64,000 nt of DNA from CALESS01 sp964405455 (lineage in GTDB: Bacteria; Chloroflexota; Anaerolineae; Anaerolineales; Anaerolineaceae): the NCBI GenBank assembly GCA_964405455.1, contig CAYOOA010000001.1, forward strand, positions 54,871 to 118,870, written 5' to 3'. Both the position numbers and the translations under genes were made by a program. The notes beneath the pieces are model-generated. The model was not told the origin of the DNA and searched no databases. It saw only the letters and a program-made list of their open reading frames with translations. Numbering within the stretch: position 1 is the first letter of the stretch; the number at the start of each line of letters is the position of its first letter. Of the stretch, positions 16,169-24,688 are shown one piece after another.

Positions 16169-17565
16169 TGGGCAATTCGTTAAGAACAAGGATCTGGCTT
16201 AGTTTCTCACTCCTATTTGGGGTGGTTTTATGCCTGATCATGCTTTCTGTGGCAGCCACACTACGCAATTCTCCTGTTCTTTACCGGGCTACGCTGATCC
16301 GTTTGCGGTTGGCCGAGGCAGCCGTTTCTGCCCGGATGGATGCTCTCCCAAACCAAAACCAGGTACTGGTGGAACGTTTTCTAACCCGGGAAGCTGAGAA
16401 CCGGAAGATTCGCCTTCTCCTGGTGGATGATTCGGGAAATTATTTGTTTGATACAAGCGGTGAAACCCAGTCCGGTTTCCTCCCGCTTTCCTTGCCGGTT
16501 AAGCCTAATGTAGATGACCAGGAAAAGGACTGGACAATCCGGGATGATGACGGAGCAGTATGGTTTTATACTCTGCGTAGCCGGGATGGCAACCTATATC
16601 TCATGGCAGCCGTACTTAAGCCAAAAATTTCTTTACGTTCCATCCTGAGGGATGAATTTATTCGGCCTTTTCTTCGCGCCGGATTGGTAGCTGTATTGCT
16701 CACCTTTCTTCTTAGCCTGTGGCTTTCGCGTTGGGTCACCCGGCCGATTAAGAAGTTGGTGGAATCCACCCAGCGGATGGGAATAAATCATCTAGAATCA
16801 ATGGATGTTGAAGGGCCACAGGAAGTTCGCCAGTTAATTCAATCCTTCAATCAAATGACGGCCAGGTTGGCAGCAGGTCGAAAGGCGCAGAATGAATTTC
16901 TGGCCAACGTATCACATGAATTGAAGACTCCGCTCACCTCCATCCAGGGTTTTGCCCAGGCGATCCAGGATGGAACGGCAAGAACGGAGGCCGAACAAAA
17001 AAATGCAGCCGGGGTGATCCTGACCGAAGCAGAGCGGATGCACCGCCTGGTGTTGGATTTATTAGAGCTTACCCGGTTGGAAGGCGGAACCCTAGAAATC
17101 CAGCACCAACCGGTGAACCTGGGTGGAATACTGGCTGCCATAGTTCAGAAATTTAGTCTCCAGGCTCACCAGACCGGGATCAGCCTGGGATTGGATTTGC
17201 CAATTCTTCCCAACATCATCGGCGATGGTGATCGCCTGGCACAGGTATTCACAAACCTGGTTGAAAATGGATTAAAATTCACACCCTCCGGAGGTGCAAT
17301 TCAGATCAGTGCCAGGGTGGAAAGAGACCAGTTGATCATCGAAGTTCGGGATAACGGTGTTGGAATATCTGTTGAAGACCAAAAACATATCTTTGAACGC
17401 TTTTATCAAGTCGACAAATCACGGCGCGGCGGTGCCGGACGTGGGGTTGGATTGGGGCTGGCAATTGCCCAACAGATCATCCATGCTCACGGCGGAGTCC
17501 TCCAGGTCGAATCCGAGCCTGGTCGCGGATCGGTCTTTTCTGTCTGTCTGCCAATTCAGCACTAA
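16168..17565 (+). CDS. Membrane sensor histidine kinase
   Basis: A 465-residue kinase with the order TM1 (about 8-30), extracytoplasmic sensor region (about 31-170), TM2 (about 171-188), HAMP (about 186-240), HisKA with H250 in NVSHELKTPL, and HATPase with N-box (NLVENGLKF), G1 (DNGVGI) and G2 (GVGLGLAI). The start is the ATG overlapping the response-regulator stop, so the two are made together. The sensor region has a PAS/dCache-like pattern (LLLVDDSGNYLFDTSG) but I do not assign a ligand. Standard BaeS/PhoR-like architecture. Confidence 0.93.
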   Translation: MGNSLRTRIWLSFSLLFGVVLCLIMLSVAATLRNSPVLYRATLIRLRLAEAAVSARMDALPNQNQVLVERFLTREAENRKIRLLLVDDSGNYLFDTSGETQSGFLPLSLPVKPNVDDQEKDWTIRDDDGAVWFYTLRSRDGNLYLMAAVLKPKISLRSILRDEFIRPFLRAGLVAVLLTFLLSLWLSRWVTRPIKKLVESTQRMGINHLESMDVEGPQEVRQLIQSFNQMTARLAAGRKAQNEFLANVSHELKTPLTSIQGFAQAIQDGTARTEAEQKNAAGVILTEAERMHRLVLDLLELTRLEGGTLEIQHQPVNLGGILAAIVQKFSLQAHQTGISLGLDLPILPNIIGDGDRLAQVFTNLVENGLKFTPSGGAIQISARVERDQLIIEVRDNGVGISVEDQKHIFERFYQVDKSRRGGAGRGVGLGLAIAQQIIHAHGGVLQVESEPGRGSVFSVCLPIQH

Positions 17566-17597
17566 CCATTATTCCTCGCCAATAGAAGGCTGTTGAG

Positions 17598-18590
17598 ATG
17601 CCCAAAGTTTCACTCATCATTCCATGCTATAACGAAGAAAGAACCATTCGCCTGCTACTCGAGGCAATCCTGGTTCAAACCTTCCCCATGGTGGACATGG
17701 AAGTCATCATTGCAGACGGGATGTCTGAAGATGGAACGAGAGAGGAAATCCGGGCTTTTTGCGGTGCGCATCCAGAATTAATGGTGAAGATCGTCGACAA
17801 TCCACGGAGGATCATCCCGGCAGCTTTGAATATCGCCATTCACGAGGCTAGTGGCGAGTATATTGTCCGCCTGGACGCACATTCCAAGCCCGATCCGCAG
17901 TATATTGAAACCAGCATCTGGGACCTGGAGGAGGGTAAAGGGACTAATGTCGGCGGCATTTGGCGGATTCAACCGGGCGGACCGGGATTAATTGCAAAGG
18001 CCATCTCCCTCGCTGCGGGGCATCCACTGGGAGTGGGAGATGCTTTATATCGTTATGCCACCCAGGCCAGCGAGGTAGATACGGTGCCCTTTGGTGCCTT
18101 CAAACGCAGCCTGGTGAGTGAAATCGGTGGATATGATGAGTCTCTCTTGACGAATGAAGACTACGAGTTCAACACCCGCATCCGGCAACGCGGGGGAAAA
18201 ATCTGGTTGGATCCCCGGATTCAATCCGTGTACTTCTCGAGGAGTACACTGGGTGGGTTGGCCCGGCAATACTGGCGGTACGGCTATTGGAAGTTACGCA
18301 TGCTTAAGCAATATCCAGCCACCCTCCGCTGGCGGCAGGCGATTCCTCCTCTGTTTGTTCTCAGTCTCTTCATCCTGGGCCTGCTATCGCCATTTTGGAA
18401 CCTGGCAAGGATTGCGTTATTGATAGAGGTGGTATTATATATAGGAGCTTTAATCGGTGGATCATTAGTGCCGGCTTTCAAGAACAAGGATTTCCGTCTG
18501 GCCTTCATGATCCCGGTTGCCATTATGACCATGCATTTTTGCTGGGGCGCAGGCTTACTCAGAAGCCTGATTACGAGTGACCGTAAGTGA
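17598..18590 (+). CDS. Family 2 glycosyltransferase (ExoA-like)
   Basis: A membrane-associated GT2 enzyme (330 aa) that adds a sugar from a nucleotide donor to a lipid-linked or polymer acceptor. The GT-A domain has the opening VSLIIPCYNEE, the donor/metal motif region YIVRLDAHS and the ED motif in LTNEDYEFN. The C-terminal third has three hydrophobic segments (about 250-325). The layout resembles ExoA of succinoglycan synthesis. It stands 3 bases before the CapD-like gene and heads an envelope cluster with it and two FemAB-like genes, so a role in surface polysaccharide or undecaprenyl-linked glycan synthesis is likely. Confidence 0.88.
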   Translation: MPKVSLIIPCYNEERTIRLLLEAILVQTFPMVDMEVIIADGMSEDGTREEIRAFCGAHPELMVKIVDNPRRIIPAALNIAIHEASGEYIVRLDAHSKPDPQYIETSIWDLEEGKGTNVGGIWRIQPGGPGLIAKAISLAAGHPLGVGDALYRYATQASEVDTVPFGAFKRSLVSEIGGYDESLLTNEDYEFNTRIRQRGGKIWLDPRIQSVYFSRSTLGGLARQYWRYGYWKLRMLKQYPATLRWRQAIPPLFVLSLFILGLLSPFWNLARIALLIEVVLYIGALIGGSLVPAFKNKDFRLAFMIPVAIMTMHFCWGAGLLRSLITSDRK

Positions 18591-18593
18591 GAG

Positions 18594-20489
18594 ATGAAAC
18601 GAAAAATTAACATCCGCAATCGCTATTTATTCATCGGGGATATATTAATCATTTTCATATCAGTGCTGGGCAGTTATGCCGTCCGCCTGGAACTGGGCAG
18701 CCAGTTTTTTGAATACCTGGCATCCGCCTATTGGATGATCGGGATTTCACTAGCCGTCAAGCCATTGACCTATTACTTTTTCAGCCTGTATCGACGCATG
18801 TGGGCTTATGCCAGCATCCAGGAATTGAAATTAATTGCGGCAGCGGTTACTACAGGATCGGTTTTGACTGCCCTTTTGATGATTGGCAGCTTCTCTTTAG
18901 GCGCGTTTCCTCGCTTTCCACGTTCTGTATTGATCATTGATTGGGCGCTTTCCCTCCTATTGGTAGGCGGGCTGCGCCTGGCAATGAGAATCCTGGCGGA
19001 AAGTAAATCCCAGAACAATGGGAAAACAGCCACCGGTGAGGGTAAAAGGGTACTCATCATTGGGGCGGGAGATGGGGGCGCGCTGGTTGTGCGTGAATTG
19101 CAGAAAAATCCGCAATTGAACCTGGTTCCGGTTGGTTTCCTGGATGATAATCCGGCCAAACAGAAACAAGAAGTTTATGGTGTACGGGTTGTCGGAACCA
19201 TCAGTGAATTACCCAAAATTCTGGATAAGCGCCAGGTGGACGAGGTTATCATTGCCATCCCCAGTGCACCCGGGCGGGTGATGCGCACCGTTTCTGATAT
19301 TTGCCGCTTGAAGAACGTTCCTTTTCGGGCCATGCCCGGGATTTACGAATTACTGGGCGGCAAGGTATCCGTCAGCCGATTACGTGAGGTGGATATCACC
19401 GATCTATTGCGGCGAGAACCAGCCCACATTCGCGATGAACAGGTGGGCGGGACTCTCAATGGCAGGGTGGTTTTGGTTACAGGCGCGGGCGGCTCCATTG
19501 GCCGGGAACTTTGCCGTCAAATTGCCCGATGGGGGCCGGCTGAATTAATCCTGGTGGGGCACGGTGAAAACAGTATCTTTGAAACCGTGCTTGAATTGCG
19601 GGAAAGCTTTCCCAGTTTGTTCGCTCGCCCGGTGATCGCTGATGTCCGTGACCTGAACCGATTGACAACCGTTTTTTCCCGCTACCGACCCCAGATTGTT
19701 TTCCATGCAGCTGCCCATAAACATGTGCCGTTGATGGAAACCAATATTGAAGAAGCAGTCAATAACAATATCCTGGGAACACGGAACGTGGTTGAAGCTG
19801 CTTTGTCCAGCGGCGTTGACCGCCTGGTGATGATTTCCACTGATAAAGCCATTCGTCCGGTCAATGTGATGGGGGCCACCAAACGGATGGCAGAGATGAT
19901 CGTCCTGGATGCAGCCCAGAGATCCGGTCGGGCTTACTCCGTGGTACGCTTTGGTAACGTGCTCGGCAGCCGGGGCAGTGTTGTACCGCTATTCAAACGA
20001 CAGATTGCCCACGGCGGACCCATCACCATCACCCACCCGGATATGAAGCGATACTTCATGACTATCCCGGAGGCAGTCTACCTGGTTCTACAGGCCGCGA
20101 GCATGGGTGAAGGTGGGGAAACATTTGTGCTTAATATGGGTGAGCAGGTTCGTATCATGGACCTGGCCGAGGACTTGATCCGCCTTTCAGGTTTGGAACC
20201 TGGCAAGGATATTGAAATTGTATTCACTGGTATTCGGCCGGGAGAGAAATTAGCTGAAGATTTGTGGGATGAAGGGCATCCATTCAAACCCACAGAACAT
20301 CCGGATATATTTTACCTGGAAGGGGAGGATGTTTTGTTGGGTGACACCCTGAAAACCTCGGTGGATGAGCTGCTGATGTTGGCTCAACAGGCAGAAGGTC
20401 CAGCGATTATCAATTTGCTGGATGATTTGATTCCCGGTTCAGCCATTCGATCCACACCACCTCCCGAAATTACCTCTGTTGACGCATGA
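18594..20489 (+). CDS. CapD/WbpM-type nucleoside-diphosphate-sugar 4,6-dehydratase
   Basis: A membrane-bound polysaccharide biosynthesis protein (631 aa) of the WbpM/PglF/CapD family, which converts UDP-GlcNAc to a 4-keto-6-deoxy intermediate. Four N-terminal hydrophobic helices (about 8-120) are followed by a first Rossmann domain (GAGDGG, about 155-270) and a catalytic SDR domain with NAD motif TGAGGSIG (about 300), HAAAHKHVPLME and STDKA plus the Lys in MGATKR (the family uses an atypical S/M-K pair in place of Tyr-Lys). The C-terminal RPGEKLAEDLW motif is typical. The last 4 bases overlap the start of the first FemAB-like gene. Confidence 0.9.
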   Translation: MKRKINIRNRYLFIGDILIIFISVLGSYAVRLELGSQFFEYLASAYWMIGISLAVKPLTYYFFSLYRRMWAYASIQELKLIAAAVTTGSVLTALLMIGSFSLGAFPRFPRSVLIIDWALSLLLVGGLRLAMRILAESKSQNNGKTATGEGKRVLIIGAGDGGALVVRELQKNPQLNLVPVGFLDDNPAKQKQEVYGVRVVGTISELPKILDKRQVDEVIIAIPSAPGRVMRTVSDICRLKNVPFRAMPGIYELLGGKVSVSRLREVDITDLLRREPAHIRDEQVGGTLNGRVVLVTGAGGSIGRELCRQIARWGPAELILVGHGENSIFETVLELRESFPSLFARPVIADVRDLNRLTTVFSRYRPQIVFHAAAHKHVPLMETNIEEAVNNNILGTRNVVEAALSSGVDRLVMISTDKAIRPVNVMGATKRMAEMIVLDAAQRSGRAYSVVRFGNVLGSRGSVVPLFKRQIAHGGPITITHPDMKRYFMTIPEAVYLVLQAASMGEGGETFVLNMGEQVRIMDLAEDLIRLSGLEPGKDIEIVFTGIRPGEKLAEDLWDEGHPFKPTEHPDIFYLEGEDVLLGDTLKTSVDELLMLAQQAEGPAIINLLDDLIPGSAIRSTPPPEITSVDA

Positions 20490-21481
20490 GCATTGTCGAT
20501 CCGAGCACCTGGGAGCAATATCTGCAAAAATTCCCCGAAGCGCACATCCTGCAAACGCGGGCATGGGGCGAAGTTAAAGCTGCCTTCGGATGGTATCCTC
20601 AATGTGTATGCAATGACCGATGTGGTGCTCAAATCCTGTTCCGCCGTTTGCCCCTGGGTTTGACAATTGCTTATATTCCCAAAGGGCCGGTGGGGGAGGA
20701 TTGGACGTCGTTATGGGTGGAAGTGGATGCCCTTTGCCAAAAAAAGCGGGCGATTTTCCTCAAAGTGGAGCCGGATGCGTGGGACGATTCCACAGCAGAC
20801 TATCTTGCCTGGATGAATGGATTCCAACCCAACAAGTCAACTATTCAGCCGCGCCGTACCATTGAAGTCAGCCTGGCAGGAACGCCAGATGATTGGCTGG
20901 AGCGGATGAAGCCCAAACACCGTTATAATACCCGCCTGGCCAGTAAAAAGGAAGTTACTGTTCGCCAGGTTGATGATGTTTCGGCTTTTTATCAATTAAT
21001 GCGCACAACCGGAGAAAGAAACACGTTTGGGGTTCACTCGGAGGGATATTACAGTCGGGTGCTTGAGGCGTTTGCTGCTGCAGGTGAGGCTGCGTTGTTT
21101 TTGGCGGAATTCCAGGACAAACCGTTGGCGGGTTTGGTGGCCATGCGGCATGGTAAGCGGGCCTGGTATTTTTATGGTGCTTCCAGCAACGAGGAACGCC
21201 AGCGCATGCCGGCTTACCCGTTGCAATTGGAAGCGATGAAATGGGCCAAGTCAGCTGGATGCGAGACATACGATTTATGGGGGATTCCGGATGAAGAGGA
21301 AGAAACACTGGAAGCAGAATTTGAAACCCGCAATGACGGTTTGTGGGGGGTCTATCGATTCAAACGCGGATTTGGAGGGAAGATCATGCGTTCCGCCTCG
21401 GCCTGGGAGAAGATTTATCAGCCAGCGTTGTATAACTTGTATACCTGGTACCAGGGCAGGCGAGGTGGATTGAATGGCTGA
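20486..21481 (+). CDS. FemAB-like peptidyltransferase, first of tandem pair
   Basis: A FemAB/BacA-type aminoacyltransferase (331 aa) with two GNAT-like domains. In Firmicutes such enzymes add amino acids from aminoacyl-tRNA to the lipid II stem peptide; other members serve exopolysaccharide systems. Visible features: HILQTRAWGEVK (about 18-29), the KPKHRYNTRLASKKEV substrate-binding segment (about 139-154), the second GNAT core AALFLAEFQDKPLAGL and the C-terminal GLWGVYRFKRGFGG motif. The gene overlaps capD by 4 bases and the second copy by 8. It is clearly paralogous to the next gene, but with an acidic insert (EEEETLEAEFE) near residue 270. Acceptor is unknown. Confidence 0.86.
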   Translation: MSIVDPSTWEQYLQKFPEAHILQTRAWGEVKAAFGWYPQCVCNDRCGAQILFRRLPLGLTIAYIPKGPVGEDWTSLWVEVDALCQKKRAIFLKVEPDAWDDSTADYLAWMNGFQPNKSTIQPRRTIEVSLAGTPDDWLERMKPKHRYNTRLASKKEVTVRQVDDVSAFYQLMRTTGERNTFGVHSEGYYSRVLEAFAAAGEAALFLAEFQDKPLAGLVAMRHGKRAWYFYGASSNEERQRMPAYPLQLEAMKWAKSAGCETYDLWGIPDEEEETLEAEFETRNDGLWGVYRFKRGFGGKIMRSASAWEKIYQPALYNLYTWYQGRRGGLNG

Positions 21482-22580
21482 GTGGACCCGGGAGACGTGG
21501 AACCAGGCCCTGGAGGGTCTGCCTGGCAGCCATTTGCTGCAAACCTGGCAATGGGCTGAGATGAAAAGTACCACTGGCTGGGCGATGATCCCCAGGGTGT
21601 GGCGTGGCCCAGATGGGAAAATCCAGGCGGCTGCGATGGTGCTGCAGCGTTCAATCCGGGTAGGGGGCTTTGCGGCAAAAATGAGTATCCTTTACATACC
21701 CCGGGGACCTGTAATGAACTGGGCAGATGCGGCTTTGCGAACCCGAGTACTGAACGACTTGCAAAACCTGGCCAGACACAAGGGCGCCATTTTTCTGAAA
21801 ATCGACCCGGAATTGGAGCTTGGAAGGGGGGAGCCAGGCAGAGAGGACGCCCGAGATAATCCCGTTGGACAGCAGGTTGTGTGCGAAATGGAAAAAAGGG
21901 GTTGGCTTTTTGCAAATGACCAGGTTCAATTTCGGAATACGATCTGGATCGACCTGGCAGGCTCACCCGGAGATTGGCTGAAGCGCATGAAGCAGAAAAC
22001 GCGCTACAACATCCGCCTGGCAGAGCGTAAAGGAGTGTCTGTCCGGCAAGGCGGTGAGCGGGATCTGCCAAATTTGTACAGAATGTATGCAGAAACTTCG
22101 GTCCGGGATGGATTTGTGATCCGCCCGCAGGATTATTATGTCAATCTTTGGAAGCAGTTTATGCAGAGTGGGATGGCAGCACCATTAATTGCCGAAGTAG
22201 AAGAGGAGGCAGTTGCCGGTATGGTGCTCTTCTGGTTCGGCAATAAAGCCTGGTACCTGCACGGCATGTCAGTGGAAAAGCACCGTGAGAAAATGCCCAA
22301 CCATCTGTTGCAGTGGGCTGCCATGAACCTGGCCCACGAAAAAGGCGCACTGATTTACGACCTGTGGGGCGCGCCCGATAATTTCAATGAAGAAGATGGG
22401 ATGTGGGGGGTGTATAAGTTCAAGGAAGGTCTGGGCGGCGAGGTCATCCGCACCCTGGGTGCCTGGGACTATCCATCCAGGCCGATCTTGTTTCAATTAT
22501 ATGAAAAGGTTTTACCCCGTATCCTGGATGGGATGCGGCGGCGAGGGAAACAAAAAACCCGCCAGGACCTGGCGAGTTAA
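21474..22580 (+). CDS. FemAB-like peptidyltransferase, second of tandem pair
   Basis: Second FemAB-like protein (368 aa), with the same plan as its neighbour: SHLLQTWQWAEMK near the N-terminus, MKQKTRYNIRLAERKGV (about 178-194), a GNAT core with AVAGMVLFWFGNKAWYLHG, and the C-terminal GMWGVYKFKEGLGGEV. The first domain carries an extra charged insertion (about 120-140) compared with the first copy. Two FemX/FemAB copies in a row usually mean stepwise or heteromeric addition of residues. Its last codons also encode, on the other strand, the terminator of the convergent kinase gene. Confidence 0.86.
   Translation: MAEWTRETWNQALEGLPGSHLLQTWQWAEMKSTTGWAMIPRVWRGPDGKIQAAAMVLQRSIRVGGFAAKMSILYIPRGPVMNWADAALRTRVLNDLQNLARHKGAIFLKIDPELELGRGEPGREDARDNPVGQQVVCEMEKRGWLFANDQVQFRNTIWIDLAGSPGDWLKRMKQKTRYNIRLAERKGVSVRQGGERDLPNLYRMYAETSVRDGFVIRPQDYYVNLWKQFMQSGMAAPLIAEVEEEAVAGMVLFWFGNKAWYLHGMSVEKHREKMPNHLLQWAAMNLAHEKGALIYDLWGAPDNFNEEDGMWGVYKFKEGLGGEVIRTLGAWDYPSRPILFQLYEKVLPRILDGMRRRGKQKTRQDLAS
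22552..22578 (-). terminator. Terminator of the kinase operon, inside femAB-like 3' end
   Basis: On the minus strand an 11-bp stem AACTCGCCAGG / CCTGGCGGGTT (one mismatch, one-base loop at its tightest) is followed by a T-run at 22557-22552. It lies 23 bases after the kinase stop and is entirely within the last codons of the convergent FemAB-like gene. Confidence 0.75.
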
Positions 22581-22600
22581 TCCAGAGTTTCGCAAATTAT

Positions 22601-24673
22601 TTATTGGCGTTTTGGTTGCCAGGCGGGTTGAATATCATGACCAGAACCATCTGTGATCTGGGTCAGGTTGCTTCCATTGCGGGTGATGAGGAAGAGGTTG
22701 GTAATTTTAGAGGTTCGTTTTTCAAATACCAGCCAAGTTCCATCTTGTGAAATAGCTGCATTTGCAGCTGAATAATTCTCAGGATTGGTAATCCGGATTT
22801 CCTCTGCCTGGGCAACATCCACCTGGCGGGCCGCCAGCCAGGTGGCACTGATCCCTTGCGTGTAGTATATTACTCCTGCATCCGGAGACCAGGTGGGATG
22901 GGTATCCGGGGTTGCATCTGATCTTGAAATGGGCTTTGGATTTGCATTTTCCACTGGATCTGCCAACATGATGATACCGTTGTTGCGATTTTCAAAAGCA
23001 ATTCGTGTGCCGTCCGGAGTCCAGGCTGGATTGCGGTCATTACTGGATGGGCGAGAAACCCGAATGACGCTCATATCTGACAGGTTAAGAATGTAAAGAT
23101 TGGGGATGGCACCTTTGCGATATGAGGAGAACGCAATCTGCATCCCATCCGGTGACCAGGCTGGATCAAAATCGCCACCGACAATATAAGGTAATGGGGT
23201 TAACCCTGTCCGATCGATGTTTATGAGAAAGAGTGCAGAACCTTTATAATCATCCCGGGCAACCTGCTCTGCCCGGCAGGGGGATGTGAATGCAAGCCGC
23301 TGGCCATCCGGTGACCAGGAGGGCTGACACGCACCATCTGTTTCATCGGTGACCTGAAACAGGTTGGAGCCATCCAGGTTGATTGTATAGATTTGAAAAG
23401 TTCCCGAACGGTCTGAAGCGAAAGCGAGCAGGTTGGAGCCGCCGCCCAGTGGCGTGGCTTGAAGAGTTGGGCTGGCTTGAGACATGGGCGTATCTGTAGA
23501 AGTTGGTTCCAAAGTCAAGGTTGAGGAAGGTTTTGGGGTAATTGTAGAAGTAACCTCAATCACTACCGAAATCACGGCGGGGGTTGAGCTTGGTGAGATT
23601 CCAGTGACCAGTGTTGCAGTTGCAGGTGAAGGCCGGTTTTTCGCCGAAATTGCAGCCACACTGCCGATGATAGAACCGGTGATGATGATAAGACCTAGGA
23701 CGATCACGGGAATGAGTACGCGACGGCGAGAATTTTTGGGCTGGCTTTGGAGGGGGGAAAGTCCAGGTGGAGGCGGAGGGGGAGGGGTGGCAACTTCAAT
23801 CGGCCTGACTGCGGAAGCTAGATCAACCAGGCGGATTTCACCACTTTCCTGGACCTGGCGCCGGGCGGGTTCATTGGCGTTCAGCAAGGCTTGTTTGAAA
23901 GCTTCTGCGTTTGGGTAACGTTGATCAGGTGAAATCGCCATGGCTTTTTCTATGACCCCAGCTAAAAGCGACCCGACTGACGGAGTTTGCTTGCGGATTG
24001 GGGTTAACGTGGCGGTACCCATGGCCCGGGATAATGAGTCTTCCGGAATTTTACCGGTAAGGATGGCATACAACGTTGCGCCAAGGGCGTAAATATCAGA
24101 GAGTGGAATCGTACCCTGGCCGTATTGTTCTGGAGGAGCGTAACCCGGGGTAAGCGCCTGGGCGCCGGTGGTGGTTGACTGACCAGATTGAGCGACTTTT
24201 GCCAATCCAAAATCCACCAGGAAAATTTGACCGGTTGAAGTGATTTTGATGTTGCCCGGCTTTATATCCCGGTGAACGATAGGCGGAACACGGGTATGAA
24301 GGTAGGTAAGTGCATCACAAATAGCCGCGCCGATCAGTGCAGTTTCTCTCTCGCTGGCGGTCCCAGTCCTGCCCAGCCGGACCCTCAGATCTTCACCATC
24401 GATATAATCCATCACCAGGTACTGGCCCTGGCCTGCTACATTGAAGTGATCGATCACCCGGGGTAAATTTGGATGCCGGAGACCGGCCAAAATGGTGGCT
24501 TCCCGGTGGAACTGCCGAATGGCTTCTTCGGTTGAATACAGGTTTTCTTTGACTGCCACGCTGACATTCAGGCGTTCGTCCACTGCATGATAGATGGCCC
24601 CCATCCCTCCCTGGGCGATGATTTCCAGGATGCGGTAACGGCTATTGAGGATGTCGCCAACATTAAGGGACAT
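22601..24673 (-). CDS. Ser/Thr protein kinase with extracellular propeller, copy 1
   Basis: A Hanks-type kinase (690 aa). The kinase domain (about 10-275) has the glycine loop QGGMGAIY, ATP Lys K42 (AVKEN), catalytic loop HRDIKPGN with D136, and DFG at 154-156, so it should be active. A basic segment and one transmembrane helix follow (about 315-345), then a Ser/Thr/Pro-rich spacer and a TolB/PD40 propeller (about 410-690) with repeated SWSPDGQ, AWSPDG and AWTPDG turns. By topology the propeller lies outside the cell and would act as sensor, where Firmicutes kinases use PASTA domains (inference). It is 15 bases downstream of copy 2 and shares identical motif positions with it. Confidence 0.92.
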   Translation of the reverse strand: MSLNVGDILNSRYRILEIIAQGGMGAIYHAVDERLNVSVAVKENLYSTEEAIRQFHREATILAGLRHPNLPRVIDHFNVAGQGQYLVMDYIDGEDLRVRLGRTGTASERETALIGAAICDALTYLHTRVPPIVHRDIKPGNIKITSTGQIFLVDFGLAKVAQSGQSTTTGAQALTPGYAPPEQYGQGTIPLSDIYALGATLYAILTGKIPEDSLSRAMGTATLTPIRKQTPSVGSLLAGVIEKAMAISPDQRYPNAEAFKQALLNANEPARRQVQESGEIRLVDLASAVRPIEVATPPPPPPPGLSPLQSQPKNSRRRVLIPVIVLGLIIITGSIIGSVAAISAKNRPSPATATLVTGISPSSTPAVISVVIEVTSTITPKPSSTLTLEPTSTDTPMSQASPTLQATPLGGGSNLLAFASDRSGTFQIYTINLDGSNLFQVTDETDGACQPSWSPDGQRLAFTSPCRAEQVARDDYKGSALFLINIDRTGLTPLPYIVGGDFDPAWSPDGMQIAFSSYRKGAIPNLYILNLSDMSVIRVSRPSSNDRNPAWTPDGTRIAFENRNNGIIMLADPVENANPKPISRSDATPDTHPTWSPDAGVIYYTQGISATWLAARQVDVAQAEEIRITNPENYSAANAAISQDGTWLVFEKRTSKITNLFLITRNGSNLTQITDGSGHDIQPAWQPKRQ

Positions 24674-24688
24674 TTGAAGGACCTGAAT

